A stretch of DNA of 64,000 nucleotides. Source: Thermoactinomyces sp. DSM 45892 (GTDB lineage: Bacteria > Bacillota > Bacilli > Thermoactinomycetales > Thermoactinomycetaceae). The stretch covers positions 1-64,000 of the forward strand of contig NZ_FNPL01000010.1 in assembly GCF_900107305.1 (NCBI RefSeq), read 5' to 3'. Below the pieces are notes generated by a model, which saw only the letters and a program-made list of their open reading frames with translations, was not told the DNA's origin and did not search any database. The position numbers and the translations under genes were made by a program. Shown piece by piece: positions 1 through 7,844 of this stretch (positions within the stretch are counted from its first letter, which is position 1; every line of letters begins with the position of its first letter).

Positions 1-98
1 CCCGTTCGCCGCTAGGAGCTAAAAGCTCCTCGCTCGACTTGCATGTATTAGGCACGCCGCCAGCGTTCGTCCTGAGCCAGGATCAAACTCTCCGTTAA
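1..98 (-). rRNA. 16S ribosomal RNA, 5' end only (cut by the window edge)
   Basis: Read on the minus strand, positions 1-98 hold the universal start of bacterial 16S rRNA: the AGAGTTTGATCCTGGCTCAG primer site at 73-92, followed by the GACGAACGCTGGCGGCG block and the GTCGAGCG stretch before variable region V1. Only about the first 98 bases are present, and the rest of the operon lies beyond position 1. The exact 5' end is inferred from similarity to Bacillus and may be a few bases off. Confidence 0.97.
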
Positions 99-284
99 AG
101 AGAATGTTTAGTACGCGTTATCCGCGCGCTTAGCATTCTCTTAGTTCGACGGCACAGCCGTTCGAATTTCCGAGTTTAATTAGCTCGATTTAAAGTAATT
201 AACAGGTCTTGGTTCATTCACTCTTTAGTTTTCAAGGAACACTTGCTTATTTGTTTGTGCCACCGTATCGCGGCGACATGTAAT
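99..284 (-). other. rRNA operon leader (pre-16S spacer)
   Basis: This stretch between the promoter and 16S rRNA contains the sequence TCCTTGAAAACTAAAGAGTG on the minus strand. It resembles the leader segments that precede Bacillus 16S genes, where boxA-like signals load antitermination factors. Close to the gene, AGAATG and CATTCT segments (near 103-108 and 134-139) can pair, as expected for part of a processing stem. The assignment rests on position and resemblance. Confidence 0.6.
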
Positions 285-314
285 AATATAGCACAGACAA
301 ACTTACCGAGTCAA
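285..314 (-). promoter_or_regulatory. Promoter of the rRNA operon
   Basis: On the minus strand a -35 TTGACT (309-314) and a -10 TATATT (285-290) are separated by 18 bases. The -10 is preceded by TGC, an extended -10. The spacing and the position about 190 bases upstream of 16S fit a sigma-A rRNA promoter. No second promoter was evident before osmC. Confidence 0.75.
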
Positions 315-392
315 CATCATTTTTATAAAAAAGATAAAGGGGTTCATTAGGATTCCGTTTCTACCTTCAAAATCAAACAAATTTAAAGACGA

Positions 393-812
393 TTACATAG
401 TAAAACGTTCGCCATTCACCTCAAAACTAGCCGTAATATGGGCAGACAGAGAGCTGGATACAGTACAATACTTCTCAACAGATAGCTGAACAGCTCGTCT
501 CACCTTCTCAATCGGAAGATCACCCGTTAAGCAATAGTGCATATGGACATTAGTAAACTTCTTGGGAAACTCATTTGCACGCTCCCCGCTTACCTCCATC
601 GAGAAAGATTGTACTTCTAGACGCATTTTCGTCAGTATGTCTACAATATCAATTCCCGAACAAGTCCCGACAGCAGACAGCAACATTTCTGTCGGGCGAG
701 GCCCTAAGTTCTCTCCACCTACGTCAGAAGATGCATCCATCGTAATATGATGCCCGGATGGAGTGTCCGTCTTAAATTCCATTTTCCCCTGCCATTGTAT
801 ATCGATCTTCAT
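393..812 (-). CDS. OsmC family peroxiredoxin-like protein
   Basis: A 139-residue protein of the OsmC/Ohr family, whose members reduce organic hydroperoxides in the cytoplasm with a pair of cysteines. Both candidate cysteines are present: C51 in the GTCSGIDIV motif and C116 in EKYCTVSSS, the usual spacing for the family. The start ATG follows a GGAGAAGAAATC ribosome-binding site. It lies 15 bases downstream of spoIIM and is probably co-transcribed with it. It looks like the YhfA-type branch rather than Ohr itself. The physiological substrate cannot be read from the sequence. Confidence 0.88.
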   Translation of the reverse strand: MKIDIQWQGKMEFKTDTPSGHHITMDASSDVGGENLGPRPTEMLLSAVGTCSGIDIVDILTKMRLEVQSFSMEVSGERANEFPKKFTNVHMHYCLTGDLPIEKVRRAVQLSVEKYCTVSSSLSAHITASFEVNGERFTM

Positions 813-827
813 GATTTCTTCTCCTTT

Positions 828-1436
828 TTATACAGAAGTGATCAACAGCCCTTCGATGCTAGCCGCTACGAGCAGTAATAGGACAATAAACCCCAGCAAT
901 ACAGGAAAACGCTGCCAGATCTCTTTCCATGCCATCTTGGACTGAATCCGATTGGCTGATTTAAATAGTGAAACGACTGACGAAAACACAGAGATTCCAA
1001 TTCGTAGTCCTAAAGCAGCTGCAAGAAAAATAGCCGGTAATTCAAAGACTCCATGGGGCACAATCTTCGTAAAGAATAAGCTCCAGCCTGAGATTCCTGT
1101 CTCTTGGCTAGAGACGGTATTGATATATCCTAACAATAGTCCGTTTGTCATCAGGCTTGAAATCGTTGGGATTCCTAATAATGCACCCATTCCTATTAGC
1201 ATCAAACAAGCTGTAAGATTATTGATGAAGATTTCTTTACTAACTTTAAACCAACTGGGGTTTGCTCCTAAGCCCTGAATCATTTTCTCAAAGTGATCAA
1301 AAATCTGAAGTTGATCGAAAAGCTTCCGCCACTGTTCCGTATTCACACTGCCCATAAGCGCAGAAACCAGAAATAGGGCTGTGACAATCAGGATAAGCCT
1401 TTTTTCTGCTTGCAAGGCATACCAGAGTCGTTTCAA
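828..1436 (-). CDS. spoIIM: Stage II sporulation protein M
   Basis: An integral membrane protein of the SpoIIM family. SpoIIM forms the DMP complex with SpoIID and SpoIIP, which drives septal peptidoglycan remodelling and engulfment of the forespore. The hallmark PHGVFELPA segment followed by a glycine-rich membrane helix is present, along with about five hydrophobic stretches in 202 residues, close to the usual size. I chose a TTG start at 1436 because GGGAGGT lies 9 bases upstream. The upstream ATG at 1454 overlaps that ribosome-binding site and would give a 208-residue form. It is divergent from pdaB across about 90 bases, and osmC follows it. Confidence 0.92.
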   Translation of the reverse strand: MKRLWYALQAEKRLILIVTALFLVSALMGSVNTEQWRKLFDQLQIFDHFEKMIQGLGANPSWFKVSKEIFINNLTACLMLIGMGALLGIPTISSLMTNGLLLGYINTVSSQETGISGWSLFFTKIVPHGVFELPAIFLAAALGLRIGISVFSSVVSLFKSANRIQSKMAWKEIWQRFPVLLGFIVLLLLVAASIEGLLITSV

Positions 1437-1525
1437 TTTAATTTCACCTCCCATATATCATATCTCTTGTCCCCCACACATACACTACCACTAGGACAGG
1501 TTTCTAAATGAATGGAGGGTGTCAA

Positions 1526-2302
1526 ATGAACTATTTTATGGTTTTATCTGGCAAGAAAATAAAGCGCATTTTTCTATTAGCACTGGTTTGCATCTTCGGT
1601 ATTGGTGTTTATTATGCCGAAGCGAAGGATTTGCCAGTCTTTTTTTCCAAAAAAGCCCCCGATAAGGAGCCATCTGCCATCTACAGTGTAAAAACGGATA
1701 AGAAGGTAGTTGCATTAACCTTTGATATAAGCTGGGGTGAGGAACGTACCGCTCCTATCTTAGATGTACTTCAGAAAAAGGGGGTTAAGAAAGCAACCTT
1801 TTTCCTTTCTTCCCCTTGGGCAGAGACCCATCCCGATTTAGTGAAGAAAATTGGAGATGAGCTAAAATTCGAGATTGGCAGCCATGGGCATAAGCACGAT
1901 AATTACAGTCAACTCTCTGAAGACCAAATTCGAAAACAAATTACAACATCCGATACGATTTTAAATAAAGTAACGGGTAAAAAGATGAACTTGATTCGCT
2001 ATCCAAACGGGGATTTTGACAAGCGTGTATTAAAGGTAGCTCAAAGCCTTGGATACACTTCGATTCAGTGGGATACCGACTCTAGAGATTGGATGAATCC
2101 TGGTGTTAAAGCCATTGTAGATCGCGTCGTAACCAAAGCACATCCCGGTGATATAATCCTCCTTCACGCAAGCGATTCCTGCCGACAAACACATGAAGCA
2201 CTACCTCAAATCATTGATCAATTGAGAAGCAAGGGATACGAATTTGTCACTGTCTCTGAATTAGTATCCAGCACACAACAAAAAGTGAAGCCAGTTCAGT
2301 AA
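1526..2302 (+). CDS. pdaB: Sporulation polysaccharide deacetylase PdaB
   Basis: A NodB-fold polysaccharide deacetylase of the PdaB sporulation subfamily, which is needed to keep spores stable late in sporulation. Residues 13-32 form a membrane anchor or uncleaved signal. Motif 1 reads TFDISWG (65-71), lacking the second Asp of the usual TFDDGP, as is normal for PdaB. The metal-binding SHGHKH (119-124), RYPNG (158-162) and LLHASD (212-217) motifs are intact. I placed the start at the second ATG because GGAGGG ends 6 bases before it. At 258 residues it matches the B. subtilis protein (about 254). It is followed by a terminator shared with kbaA. Confidence 0.92.
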   Translation: MNYFMVLSGKKIKRIFLLALVCIFGIGVYYAEAKDLPVFFSKKAPDKEPSAIYSVKTDKKVVALTFDISWGEERTAPILDVLQKKGVKKATFFLSSPWAETHPDLVKKIGDELKFEIGSHGHKHDNYSQLSEDQIRKQITTSDTILNKVTGKKMNLIRYPNGDFDKRVLKVAQSLGYTSIQWDTDSRDWMNPGVKAIVDRVVTKAHPGDIILLHASDSCRQTHEALPQIIDQLRSKGYEFVTVSELVSSTQQKVKPVQ

Positions 2303-2332
2303 GCTAGACGATTTGGTCTAGCTCTTTTTTTT
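2302..2332 (+). terminator. Terminator after pdaB, overlapping the end of kbaA
   Basis: AGCTAGAC (2302-2309) pairs with GTCTAGCT (2316-2323) around a six-base loop and is followed by a run of eight T. The hairpin uses the pdaB stop codon region and contains the kbaA stop codon (2318-2320), so the two convergent genes share it. Confidence 0.85.
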
Positions 2333-2953
2333 CTGTTTCGTTACCGACGATGGAGTCTCATCCGATTTCTCTTCTTTTCTGGCACGAGTCCAGCGCTGGA
2401 GATTTAAAATTTGCCATGCATTACAGGTCACCAAGACGAAAACAGTAGATGTAATGGATAAAACAGGCGCTTCCCCACCCTTGATGTTCATAGTCGGAAT
2501 GGCTTCTAACATGGTTACGGTAAACATAAAGAAGAGGGTTGGAATAAAGGCTGCCTTCTGTGTAAAGCGCACTTTTTGTTTTCCAATGATTACACTAACT
2601 ACAAATAATATGATCGGAATCGATAAATGCATCCATAAGTCTGTACCATTATATTTATTGACATTTAAGTAGACTACACATCCAAATACAACGAGCAAGA
2701 AAAACACTTGGATAGTATTAAAGGTTTTTTGATTACGTACTAAGCCCATACTAAGCCAGTTAAAGACGAGATAAGAAAAGAAACCGAGCTGAGTAATAGA
2801 GGGAAGAAGAAGTCCTGTAAGGAGTAGGAGATTAACCGGTCCAAATAGCGAACTCCCTGTAATCCAATATGAAACCAAACCGAGTATACACGTAACACTT
2901 GCACCAATGAGAAGTGTGGAAAAATACCATTTAAATAAACTTTTTAGTGTCAT
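2318..2953 (-). CDS. kbaA: KinB-signalling pathway activation protein KbaA
   Basis: A 211-residue membrane protein with about six hydrophobic helices. I assign it to KbaA, which activates the KinB branch of the sporulation phosphorelay, mainly from its place between gerD and pdaB (the Bacillus order), its length (about 198 in B. subtilis) and its topology. No catalytic motif is visible. The start MTLKSLFK at 2953 has GGGAGCG upstream. The reading frame stays open to 3142, but that extension would run into the gerD start region and is unlikely to be translated. It is divergent from gerD. Confidence 0.8.
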   Translation of the reverse strand: MTLKSLFKWYFSTLLIGASVTCILGLVSYWITGSSLFGPVNLLLLTGLLLPSITQLGFFSYLVFNWLSMGLVRNQKTFNTIQVFFLLVVFGCVVYLNVNKYNGTDLWMHLSIPIILFVVSVIIGKQKVRFTQKAAFIPTLFFMFTVTMLEAIPTMNIKGGEAPVLSITSTVFVLVTCNAWQILNLQRWTRARKEEKSDETPSSVTKQKKKS

Positions 2954-3104
2954 GTCGTTTCGCTCCCTGATATCTAACTGAACCGATTGTAACAAAGTTG
3001 GTCTTCGTTGGCTATGAATGAACTTCCTTTGTTTGGATGGATAAAGAAAAATCACAAACAACATACTATAGGTACATAGGCAAACTGAAACGGGGTATGA
3101 AATT

Positions 3105-3728
3105 ATGGCTCTCATACGTATCATTTCACTTATCGCAATCATGTTATTGGTAACTTCTTGTGGTTCCCAAAAAGAATCGGAGTCTGTGGACTATCAAAAG
3201 ACGAAAGGAATTGTATTAGATGTCCTTCAAACTCAAGAAGGGAAGCAAGCATTGCAGAAAATGATGACCGATCCTGAATTTAAAGAGCAGATCGTTGTCA
3301 ATTCACAAGAAGTAGAGAAGGCTATGTCTAAGGTAATGACAGATCCTAAAGCACAAGAAGGGCTGGGTAAGTTACTAACAAAGCCTGATATTGCGAATAG
3401 CTTCGCCAAAGCGACTGAGAAAGAAATGAAAAATCTATTTAAAGCCTTGATGAAAGATCCTGAGTATCAAAAATCGATGATGGATCTTCTCAAAGATCCA
3501 GAGTTCTCGAAGACAATCCTTCAGTTGATGAAAAGTCAAGAAAACCGAAAAGAAACCATGAAACTCATCGAAGAAGCACTAAAGTCTCCAAGTTTTCAAC
3601 AACAACTGATGAAATTGATTCAAGAAATCTCTAAAAAAGGAAAGCAACAGTCTTCATCAGATCAAGGTAGTGAATCCGAATCAGGCAGTAGTTCAGGAGA
3701 TGAAACTAGTAACTCACCAGCACCATAA
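3105..3728 (+). CDS. gerD: Spore germination lipoprotein GerD
   Basis: A 207-residue lipoprotein matching GerD, which sits at the spore inner membrane and clusters nutrient germinant receptors into the germinosome. The N-terminus is a short hydrophobic signal ending in the lipobox LVTSC with lipidated C19. The body is a series of similar helical segments with recurring 'DPE' and 'LMKSQE' turns, and the last about 30 residues are a Ser/Gly/Glu-rich low-complexity tail typical of the family. GGGG precedes the ATG by about 10 bases. It is divergent from kbaA and ends at a hairpin shared with salA. Confidence 0.9.
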   Translation: MALIRIISLIAIMLLVTSCGSQKESESVDYQKTKGIVLDVLQTQEGKQALQKMMTDPEFKEQIVVNSQEVEKAMSKVMTDPKAQEGLGKLLTKPDIANSFAKATEKEMKNLFKALMKDPEYQKSMMDLLKDPEFSKTILQLMKSQENRKETMKLIEEALKSPSFQQQLMKLIQEISKKGKQQSSSDQGSESESGSSSGDETSNSPAP

Positions 3729-3758
3729 TCACTCGAATAAACAACTCTATCAAAGGCG

Positions 3759-3784
3759 AAACCAGTCCCGCTTAGGACTGGTTT
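3759..3784. terminator. Hairpin between convergent gerD and salA
   Basis: A perfect ten-base stem, AAACCAGTCC (3759-3768) and GGACTGGTTT (3775-3784), with a six-base loop. Neither side has a long T run, so it is probably a modest bidirectional terminator for the two convergent genes. Confidence 0.65.
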
Positions 3785-3796
3785 CAGACTGTAAAC

Positions 3797-4891
3797 TTAT
3801 GTTTTAACAGCTTGAGTCACTTTTCGCGCTAGCTCATCATACACTTTCCCTGTTGGATGATTGGACGAATAAACAGACGGTGAGTACTCTGGGTCTTCTA
3901 ATACATTACCCGGGGCTCCTAGAGGAATTTGGCAAAGCAGCTCTACATTTAATGATTCCGCAAGCTTTTCCCCGCCTCCACGGCCAAACACATACTCTTT
4001 ATCACCGTTTCGATCTGTATACCAAGACATGTTCTCCACTACGCCGAGAATCTCGTGCTTAGTCGTACTAAGTGCCATCGCACCAGCACGAGCTGCCACA
4101 AATGCTGCTGTAGCATGCGGAGTGGTTACGATAATCTCTTTACTCTGGGGAATCATTTGGTGAACGTCGAGAGCAATATCTCCCGTGCCAGGTGGTAGAT
4201 CGAGTAGCAGATAATCTAATTCCCCCCAATGTACTTCATGAAGGAAGTTACGCAACATCTTACCTAAGATAGGACCACGCCACACAACAGGGGCATTATC
4301 CTCTACAAAGAATCCCATCGATATCACTTTGACCCCATACCGTTCTACAGGGAGAATCACTTCATCGATAACGGTGGGTCGTTGTTCAATCCCCATCATA
4401 TCTGGCACGCTAAATCCGTAGATATCGGCATCAATAATCCCGACTTTTTTACCTAAACGTGCTAAAGCAACTGCCAAGTTAACCGTTACAGTAGACTTTC
4501 CTACGCCACCCTTTCCTGAAGCAATCGCAATGTAGTTCGTTTGGGGAATGCCTGGTGCAGAGGGCGCCTTTCCGCCTTGCGTAGTAGCATTTCCACGACT
4601 TGCGTGTTGCTCTGCACGTAAGGAAGCAGATAGTGCTGCCCTCTCTTCATCTGTCATGGCTCCAAATGTGACCGTCACACGTTCTGCACCTAATTGCCGG
4701 ATTGCATTTTCCACGTCTTCCTGAATCTTTATTTTTAATGGACACCCTCGGATGGTTAGAATCACATCTAACGAAACATCGTGACCCTGTATCTGGATAT
4801 TGCGAATCATATTCAAACTTACAAGACTTTTATTAAGCTCGGGATCTTTTACCTCCCGTAAAGCTTCCATAATGCTTTCAGTCGTTAGCAT
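3797..4891 (-). CDS. salA: Mrp/NBP35-type P-loop ATPase, SalA
   Basis: A 364-residue Mrp-family protein. Residues 1-90 form the MIP18/DUF59 domain, then a linker rich in Ala, Gly and Pro, then a deviant Walker A P-loop GKGGVGKST (126-134) of the ParA/MinD type. In B. subtilis the gene at this site (ybaL/salA) represses scoC and raises exoprotease expression. Most Mrp proteins carry a CxxC near the C-terminus to hold an iron-sulfur cluster. Here that region reads YTDRNGDKEY and has no cysteine pair, so cluster transfer by the usual ligands is unlikely. GAGGTG precedes the ATG by about 10 bases. Confidence 0.88.
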   Translation of the reverse strand: MLTTESIMEALREVKDPELNKSLVSLNMIRNIQIQGHDVSLDVILTIRGCPLKIKIQEDVENAIRQLGAERVTVTFGAMTDEERAALSASLRAEQHASRGNATTQGGKAPSAPGIPQTNYIAIASGKGGVGKSTVTVNLAVALARLGKKVGIIDADIYGFSVPDMMGIEQRPTVIDEVILPVERYGVKVISMGFFVEDNAPVVWRGPILGKMLRNFLHEVHWGELDYLLLDLPPGTGDIALDVHQMIPQSKEIIVTTPHATAAFVAARAGAMALSTTKHEILGVVENMSWYTDRNGDKEYVFGRGGGEKLAESLNVELLCQIPLGAPGNVLEDPEYSPSVYSSNHPTGKVYDELARKVTQAVKT

Positions 4892-4930
4892 ATTTTAAAC
4901 ACACCTCGGAGTTATATACTAATATTCAGG

Positions 4931-4983
4931 TATGTTGAATGAGGATGAGAACAAGCTCATCCTCATCTTTTTTCCTCAACATA
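4931..4983. repeat. Nested inverted repeat between cwlD and salA
   Basis: ATGAGGATGAG (4939-4949) pairs perfectly with CTCATCCTCAT (4956-4966). Outside it, TATGTTGA (4931-4938) pairs with TCAACATA (4976-4983). The T run (4968-4973) lies on the plus strand, although both neighbouring genes are on the minus strand, so as a terminator it faces the unexpected way. Confidence 0.7.
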
Positions 4984-5045
4984 TCCAGATTGATTATAGC
5001 ATACTGAAGATCAAAACTGTTCTTTCTTCACATTCTACTAGTAAG

Positions 5046-5798
5046 TTACTGCGATTTAACTTCCTTTCCATCGTAGTAGGCAAGCATACCATAATAAATC
5101 GCTGAAGCAACTTGTTTTTGATAAGCTTCTGTAGCTAGTAACTTAGCTTCTTCATGATTAGATAAGAACCCTACTTCCACTAAGGACATGGGTACAGGTG
5201 AATACTTCATGAGAAATACATCATTTTTAGCCTTAGGCAGGCGATCTGTATTTGCAATGGTACGAATGATTTCAGATTGAATGAGGGAAGCAAGACGTTT
5301 ATTCTCTTCCTTAATCGGATTATAAAAAGTTTGGGCACCCCTCCACGGTCCTTTTGCCATCGAGTTAAGGTGGATGCTGATAAAAAGCTCTGCTCCACTC
5401 TCGCGGACCAAGCGAATCCGATTAGATAAGTCTTCTGCTTTACGGCGTGAGATTTTCTGAGTATCAGGACTTGCAAGGTCTGTATCTGTTTCTCTCGTCA
5501 TCACAACCTGTGCCCCAGCTTGTCCAAGGAGTTGTTGTAGATAAGAAGCGATCTTCAGTGTGATATCTTTCTCGATGACCCCCGAAGGGCTAACCGCTCC
5601 TCCATCTACTCCCCCATGACCTGCATCAATAGCAATTACTTTTCCAAACATCGGTTCATTCTGTGATATCCAAGTGCTCCGAATGGGCTCAATCATAAAG
5701 CTACAAGTAAATAAGATCACTCCCATCAGAGGAATCCAATATATTCTTCGCCAACGAAAGGTACTGATTGTGCGATAAAGAGATTTAAATAGTATCAT
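5046..5798 (-). CDS. cwlD: N-acetylmuramoyl-L-alanine amidase CwlD (spore cortex)
   Basis: An amidase_3 family zinc hydrolase of 250 residues. CwlD works with PdaA to make muramic-delta-lactam in spore cortex peptidoglycan, the mark recognised by germination lytic enzymes. A membrane anchor spans about residues 21-36. The zinc ligands are H61 (DAGHGG), E76 (EKD) and H143 (SIHLNS), and the catalytic E208 sits in VEVGFLSN, so the enzyme looks active. The start is the ATG at 5798, with GGAGG 7 bases upstream. The GTG at 5816 lies before that site and is rejected. Downstream is salA, and upstream the sulfotransferase gene. Confidence 0.92.
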   Translation of the reverse strand: MILFKSLYRTISTFRWRRIYWIPLMGVILFTCSFMIEPIRSTWISQNEPMFGKVIAIDAGHGGVDGGAVSPSGVIEKDITLKIASYLQQLLGQAGAQVVMTRETDTDLASPDTQKISRRKAEDLSNRIRLVRESGAELFISIHLNSMAKGPWRGAQTFYNPIKEENKRLASLIQSEIIRTIANTDRLPKAKNDVFLMKYSPVPMSLVEVGFLSNHEEAKLLATEAYQKQVASAIYYGMLAYYDGKEVKSQ

Positions 5799-5894
5799 GC
5801 AAGCGCCTCCATACACAGCTATATTACTAATGTGTATGCTTCCTTAGTACAGGCTATGAAAGGAATGAAAGAAACATCTAATGGAATCCCACTA

Positions 5895-6614
5895 CTATGC
5901 ATCAGCAATCATCACAAACGGCAATTCAAACGAATAGTTGTATTTTTCAAAATCCAATTTATATATTTGTTGCACCAAGTCGGCAGTCTCTTCCGTATAA
6001 AAGCTTTGATAGCTAGGCATTTGAGTCTTCAGATCAGAAAACGAAAACATTTTAACTGCCACACTTCTTTCAACTTCTACAGGATTCCTATGATGCTTCG
6101 ATCGGCAAAGATCCTCTAGTGGAGAGTGTAATAAACCATATTTACTTTCTATGGTTCGTATTTCGCTTTCGAATTTTTCCAAATAAATATACTCTATGTT
6201 CATTCTTTGCTCAAAAGGATAATACTGGGGCGCTAAATGGCGATCCAACCCCATATTTTTCTCTCGATATTGCTTCATATGAAGGAGAAAGTCTTTAAAA
6301 CTACACGGATTAGGTGCCTTTAATGTAGAGGGATTTTCTAAGTAATAAACAAAAGAACTTACCGCTCTTGTGTAAGGATTACGTACAAGTTTATATACTT
6401 TCTTAGTTCCTTCTCGAATGTGCTTAGTCCATATAGCGTAGTTCTCTTGCCCCATATACTTAATTCGAAAGTGATGAATCCACGGATTATACGAGATTGC
6501 TTCATCTAACAACCCTATCTGAAAGAAAAACCATTTGTTTAAACTCGTACACCCTGCCTTAGGACTCCAAAATAGGATAATAGGTAGATCTTCATGATAT
6601 AAAGGTCCATACAT
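5895..6614 (-). CDS. Sulfotransferase family protein
   Basis: A 239-residue protein with both PAPS-binding signatures of sulfotransferases: a 5'-phosphosulfate loop FWSPKAGCTSL (about 15-25) and a 3'-phosphate-binding segment VRNPYTRAVSSF (about 77-88, with R78 and S86). The fold is closest to the carbohydrate-type sulfotransferase families, so it probably moves sulfate from PAPS to a sugar. The acceptor is unknown. There is no signal peptide or membrane helix. B. subtilis has ybaJ and ybaK at this site instead, so the gene is an accessory insertion between rpsI and cwlD. The start is ATG 6614 or TTG 6617, with GAGG nearby. Confidence 0.75.
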   Translation of the reverse strand: MYGPLYHEDLPIILFWSPKAGCTSLNKWFFFQIGLLDEAISYNPWIHHFRIKYMGQENYAIWTKHIREGTKKVYKLVRNPYTRAVSSFVYYLENPSTLKAPNPCSFKDFLLHMKQYREKNMGLDRHLAPQYYPFEQRMNIEYIYLEKFESEIRTIESKYGLLHSPLEDLCRSKHHRNPVEVERSVAVKMFSFSDLKTQMPSYQSFYTEETADLVQQIYKLDFEKYNYSFELPFVMIADA

Positions 6615-6721
6615 CAACTATCAACCTCACTTTAAATAGTCATAGTCAAATGATTCCAAAACGAAATATCACCTATCATTCCACTATTACTCCCTAGTTG
6701 AAGAATATATGCCCAAAGACA

Positions 6722-6754
6722 AATAAAAGCCCCCAACCATCTACATGATTGGAG
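6722..6754 (-). terminator. Terminator after rpsI
   Basis: In the minus-strand transcript CTCCAATCA pairs with TGGTTGGGG (6746-6754 with 6731-6739, including G-U pairs). The stem is followed by GCTTTTATTT, a standard intrinsic terminator that closes the rplM-rpsI operon. Confidence 0.85.
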
Positions 6755-6772
6755 ACTATTATGAAACAGCTA

Positions 6773-7165
6773 TTACCGTTTAGAGAACTGTGGAGCACGA
6801 CGAGCTGCTTTAAGACCGTATTTTTTACGCTCTTTCATACGTGGGTCACGAGTTAAGAAACCAGCTTTTTTCAGTGCAGGACGAAGCTCTGCATCTACTT
6901 TTAGAAGTGCGCGTGCGATTCCGTGACGGATTGCACCTGCTTGTCCGGTAAAACCACCGCCACCTACATTAACAAGTACGTCATAACGTCCAAGAGTATC
7001 TGTCAATACAAGTGGTTGACGAACGATCGCTTTCAAAGTTTCAAGTCCGAAGTAAGTGTCCAAGTCACGACCGTTTACCACGATGCGGCCATCGCCAGCA
7101 ACGAGACGTACACGGGCAACCGACTCCTTACGGCGACCGGTTCCATAAAACTGAACTTGTGCCAA
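6773..7165 (-). CDS. rpsI: 30S ribosomal protein S9
   Basis: S9 binds the head of the 30S subunit, and its C-terminal tail (ending PQFSKR) reaches the P-site tRNA anticodon loop. The protein starts [20 protein letters not shown], which is diagnostic, and at 130 residues it has the B. subtilis length. The start is TTG at 7165, with GGAGG 8 bases upstream. No in-frame ATG is suitably placed. It follows rplM after 19 bases, the conserved L13-S9 pair, and ends at an intrinsic terminator. Confidence 0.97.
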   Translation of the reverse strand: MAQVQFYGTGRRKESVARVRLVAGDGRIVVNGRDLDTYFGLETLKAIVRQPLVLTDTLGRYDVLVNVGGGGFTGQAGAIRHGIARALLKVDAELRPALKKAGFLTRDPRMKERKKYGLKAARRAPQFSKR

Positions 7166-7184
7166 AATCGGTACCTCCTTTTTA

Positions 7185-7622
7185 TTAACCGCGTAGTTCA
7201 TACTCAACTGGCGATTGTGCCTGATGAGGATGTTCGGTTCCTGCATATACTTTTAGTTTTTTCAATTGTTGACGACCTAGGCTACCTTTTGGAAGCATAC
7301 CTTTTACTGCTAGTTCGATCATGCGCTCTGGACGAGTTGCACGAAGATCAGCTGCTACTGTTTGCTTCAATCCGCCTGGATGACCAGAATGACGGTAGTA
7401 GATCTTTTTGTTTAGTTTGTTACCGGTAAGTTCGATACCGGAAGCATTGATTACGATTACGAAATCACCTGTGTCCACATGCGGGGTAAACTCAGGTTTA
7501 TGTTTACCACGAAGTAGAGTAGCAACTTCAGTAGCTAGACGACCAAGTGTTTTACCTTGAGCATCTACCACATACCATTTACGTTCCACTTGATGTGGCT
7601 TTGCGATAAATGTTGTACGCAT
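7185..7622 (-). CDS. rplM: 50S ribosomal protein L13
   Basis: L13 is an early-assembling 50S protein that binds 23S rRNA. The 145-residue product carries the family features: the N-terminal [17 protein letters not shown] block and the conserved [19 protein letters not shown] segment. GGAGG lies about 10 bases upstream of the ATG. Its own promoter and a structured leader of about 175 bases precede it, so the L13-S9 pair is transcribed independently of truA and may be autoregulated. Confidence 0.97.
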   Translation of the reverse strand: MRTTFIAKPHQVERKWYVVDAQGKTLGRLATEVATLLRGKHKPEFTPHVDTGDFVIVINASGIELTGNKLNKKIYYRHSGHPGGLKQTVAADLRATRPERMIELAVKGMLPKGSLGRQQLKKLKVYAGTEHPHQAQSPVEYELRG

Positions 7623-7800
7623 CGTATATTTCCCTCCTCTATGTGCAATGGACTACGGCTAAGCCGGCCCTATTCAATGATATCCATTCAAATTTCGCTC
7701 ATCCTTTGAAGCGGAAGGATGGGCGGAACGACGAGTAAAAAGAACAATCTTTTTGTTTGCGCCGAACTAATTCCACCGGGGCGTGGAGTGGAAAATACCA
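7623..7800 (-). ncRNA. Structured 5' leader of rplM (candidate L13 leader)
   Basis: The transcript between the promoter and rplM can form several stem-loops: TTCCAC/GTGGAA (7771-7776 with 7788-7793), an A/T-rich hairpin at about 7736-7753, and CATCCTT/AAGGATG around 7700-7722. Bacilli are known to carry an L13 leader thought to mediate feedback by the ribosomal protein. Position and structure suggest this is it, but I could not align it to the family model. Confidence 0.6.
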
Positions 7801-7806
7801 AGCGTA

Positions 7807-7835
7807 ATCATATACCACTTATGAAAAAATGTCAA
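7807..7835 (-). promoter_or_regulatory. Sigma-A promoter of rplM-rpsI
   Basis: On the minus strand a consensus -35 TTGACA (7830-7835) is spaced 17 bases from a -10 TATGAT (7807-7812). It is one of the best promoter matches in the window and lies just downstream of the truA stop codon. Confidence 0.85.
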
Positions 7836-7844
7836 GTTAAGAGC

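Noticed and set aside
952-1278. A 108-codon plus-strand frame opposite spoIIM
   Set aside because: It lies inside spoIIM on the other strand, has no ribosome-binding site and no recognisable protein features.
2954-3142. N-terminal extension of kbaA to 3142
   Set aside because: It would overlap the gerD start, and a ribosome-binding site is found at the ATG at 2953 instead.
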